Positions 30,669 through 32,378 of a stretch of DNA of 32,378 nucleotides are shown in pieces. This DNA is from Hansfordia pulvinata (lineage: Eukaryota > Ascomycota > Sordariomycetes > Xylariales), in the NCBI GenBank assembly GCA_006538405.1, contig BJKQ01000047.1:1-32378 (forward strand). The letters are read 5' to 3'. Made by a program: the position numbers and the translations under genes. The notes under the pieces were generated by a model that was given only the letters and a program-made list of their open reading frames with translations, had not been told where the DNA came from and did not search any database. Each line of letters starts with the position of its first letter. The stretch's first letter is position 1.

Positions 30669-31669
30669 TCATGACGCATTCCCGTTCACGGACCTCTTAA
30701 TAGACAGCGTGTCTCCCATTAACCCCCTCATCACACGATCCTAGGAAATATTAGCTCAGGGCACAAACGGTGAGAACTTAGAAAGCTTACCCAAGCCCGA
30801 GTGGGTAACCACCATTGAATATACTTAAACACAGGCCACGCCAATGCACCCAAATAGATCTTACCCCAGGCCCCCTTATCGATCTGAGTGACCAAATGCC
30901 TTGCCACGTCTTCAGGTCGGCTCTTTGATGGGGTCTCATTTCGTCCCACGGCCATATCGTGGATGTAGGCGGAAATTGGGGTGTAAAAGGACGATTTTGG
31001 GAGCGGCTCAAAGCTTTGATTGGGGTGAAGCTTAGTTTCGACCAGTCCTAACATCAATGTAATCACGTTGATGTCCAGGGGCTCTAGCTCAACGCGCAAG
31101 ATTTCGGAAAGCGCAGTCAGAGCGGCTTTTGAGGCGGCATATACACCTAAACATTCTCTCCTTCGCGATCAATACGTGCAAGGTGTGCGAAATGTGCCGA
31201 ATGGGCATGTGGAGACTAGGAAAGCTTACCCGAGTACGGCATGTTCGTAGCGCCAACATTTGAGCTGACATTGACAACCACAGGGCGGTGAGTACCAACC
31301 ATGAGAGGGACGCAGTGCTTGGTTAATTCCATCGTGCCTGCCACATTCGTGTCGAAGACGCGTCGCAGATCCTCTTGACTGGAATCGAGGACGGGCCGAG
31401 TGAAACCGACGCCGGCATTGTTGACTAGAACATCAAGGCAGCCGGCTACCGACTTGATCTCTTCGACGGCGGCCTCAATTTGAGAGTTCGAGCTTAGATC
31501 CATGGGCAGTGTCGTGACCTCGTTGAGCGAGGCAATAGTGCTGGGTATTTTTGAGACTTCGACGAGCCGCGGCGAAGACGTGATAGTCTGCTATGTGTAG
31601 CGCTTCGACTATGTGAGGACCGAGACCGCCTGCTGAGCAACCAGTAACGAGGGCATATCGACGAGGCAT
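30669..31669 (-). CDS. AYR1-like short-chain dehydrogenase (one frame break)
   Basis: Exons 31669..31230, 31146..30791 and 30740..30669, with introns of 83 nt (GTAAGC...TTTAG) and 50 nt (GTAAGC...CCTAG); about 288 aa. The catalytic set is complete: TGCSAGGLG (cofactor loop), LVNNAGVG, VVVNVSSNVG (Ser), and YAASKAA (Tyr and Lys, created across the first intron). The pattern, including a late LPTRAW... hydrophobic segment, resembles fungal NADPH-dependent 1-acyldihydroxyacetone-phosphate reductases (AYR1). Near 31558-31565 the frame changes, from HVFAAAR to EVSKIPSTIASLNEV, which means one base gained (or two lost) in exon 1. As sequenced it cannot make the full protein; the exon total fits a one-base insertion exactly. 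It is convergent to the PKS relic, and any pathway link is speculation. Confidence 0.88.
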
Positions 31670-32378
31670 AGTGGAGCCAGTTGGGTAAGGAAATGATTTG
31701 AAATGCTTTAAAAAATATGTGATTGAGGGATCTCCGCCGAGCTACCAGTGGTGGAAAACTACAATTCTTATAAGGACGCAATAAGGGGGGCTCGGCAAGT
31801 CACACTAGACATTGGTAGCGTAAACTCCAAATATCGTCCCTAGCGAGCATGTCTCGGCATTCGGTGTTTTAGCAAGTCCGAACTTGTAGCGAGCTGAGAC
31901 GATGACGCATCGTAGATTACCCTAACGAGACACTCAGCCGTCAATGACGTCCGGTGGTCAGTAGTATCTGCCTGGTATTAGAATCTGGATAGCATTACTT
32001 TGTGCAATTTGAAAGCATTTATTGGCGGCCTATAGTCAAGTCGCTGAAAGGATATAGATTACCTCAGCACAGAGGCTTCTTTAATTGCTCCTTATTGCCT
32101 AGGCCCTGAAATGATTGCGACCGGATATAGGTCGCTGCGGGTTTGCCCATGCGCCCCCAGGCATTACCGCTACCAATGCCGATGCGAAAGCTGCCAAGAC
32201 CCCTAGGAAATGCCCTGTCGAGTCATCTTACTAGGCAACGCCAACGATGCATGGTGGCTACAGAGAGAACTGAACGTGCTGTTTGATAAAGAATCATCTC
32301 TATCCCCTCCCATTCTCACATCCCGACAGCCGTGGCGCCCGGCTTGTGGGGTAGGTTGACCTCCGGTAGCGCACTTCT
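31670..32378. other. Upstream flank of the SDR gene to window end
   Basis: Holds the SDR promoter. No ORF, repeat or RNA gene recognised in the last 700 bp. Confidence 0.5.

Noticed and set aside
1..32378. Transposon, Starship captain (DUF3435), tRNA, rRNA and CRISPR searches by eye
   Set aside because: No tyrosine-recombinase, reverse-transcriptase or transposase motifs, no long terminal or inverted repeats, and no tRNA-like cloverleaf sequence were recognised; short or diverged copies could be missed.

Overview
The window reads as a piece of a filamentous ascomycete (Pezizomycotina) genome. The genes are monocistronic and lie on both strands. They are split by short introns, most of them 46-56 nt, with GT(or GC)...AG ends and CTAAC/CTAAT-like branch sites. 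The protein families are typical of such fungi: an SRPK-like kinase, a C2H2-JmjC protein, a HerA-like P-loop ATPase, an OTT_1508-type deaminase, a long C2H2 zinc-finger protein, short-chain dehydrogenases and a non-reducing polyketide synthase (NR-PKS). I see no rRNA, tRNA, CRISPR array or bacterial-type operon.

Layout. 0.2-5.5 kb (all minus): a transthyretin/HIUase-fold protein with a basic tail, a C2H2+JmjC protein, and a long charged protein with internal repeats that is broken by two one-base shifts. 5.5-8.6 kb: no confident gene, only weak coding-like patches. 8.6-9.95 kb (minus): an intact four-exon SRPK-like kinase. 10-13.3 kb: mostly empty, with two sets of coding-like fragments. 13.3-17.4 kb: a divergent pair, a HerA-like ATPase (minus) and an OTT_1508-type deaminase (plus), separated by about 870 bp that holds a GC-rich 15-bp minisatellite. 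17.9-19.0 kb (minus): an SDR whose catalytic residues are all replaced. 20.7-22.5 kb (minus): a decayed C2H2 zinc-finger gene. 24.3-29.6 kb (plus): a GC-rich NR-PKS relic with the order (KS C-terminus)-AT-PT-ACP-CMeT-esterase. Its 5' part (SAT and most of KS) is gone, and it carries two in-frame stops, five or more frame breaks and a lost ACP serine. 30.7-31.7 kb (minus): an AYR1-like SDR with intact active site and one frame break.

The main theme is gene decay. One-base indels, in-frame stops, a mutated splice acceptor and replaced catalytic residues recur in unrelated genes, while the kinase, the JmjC gene and the transthyretin-like gene are clean. I take this to be an accessory, weakly constrained region with a dead polyketide locus. 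Assembly indel error could explain some shifts, but not the stops and substitutions. Domain order and the esterase-type terminal domain place the PKS with the methylating NR-PKSs that make 5-methylorsellinic or 3,5-dimethylorsellinic acid type products. The most interesting association is the ATPase-deaminase divergent pair, both members of which look damaged.
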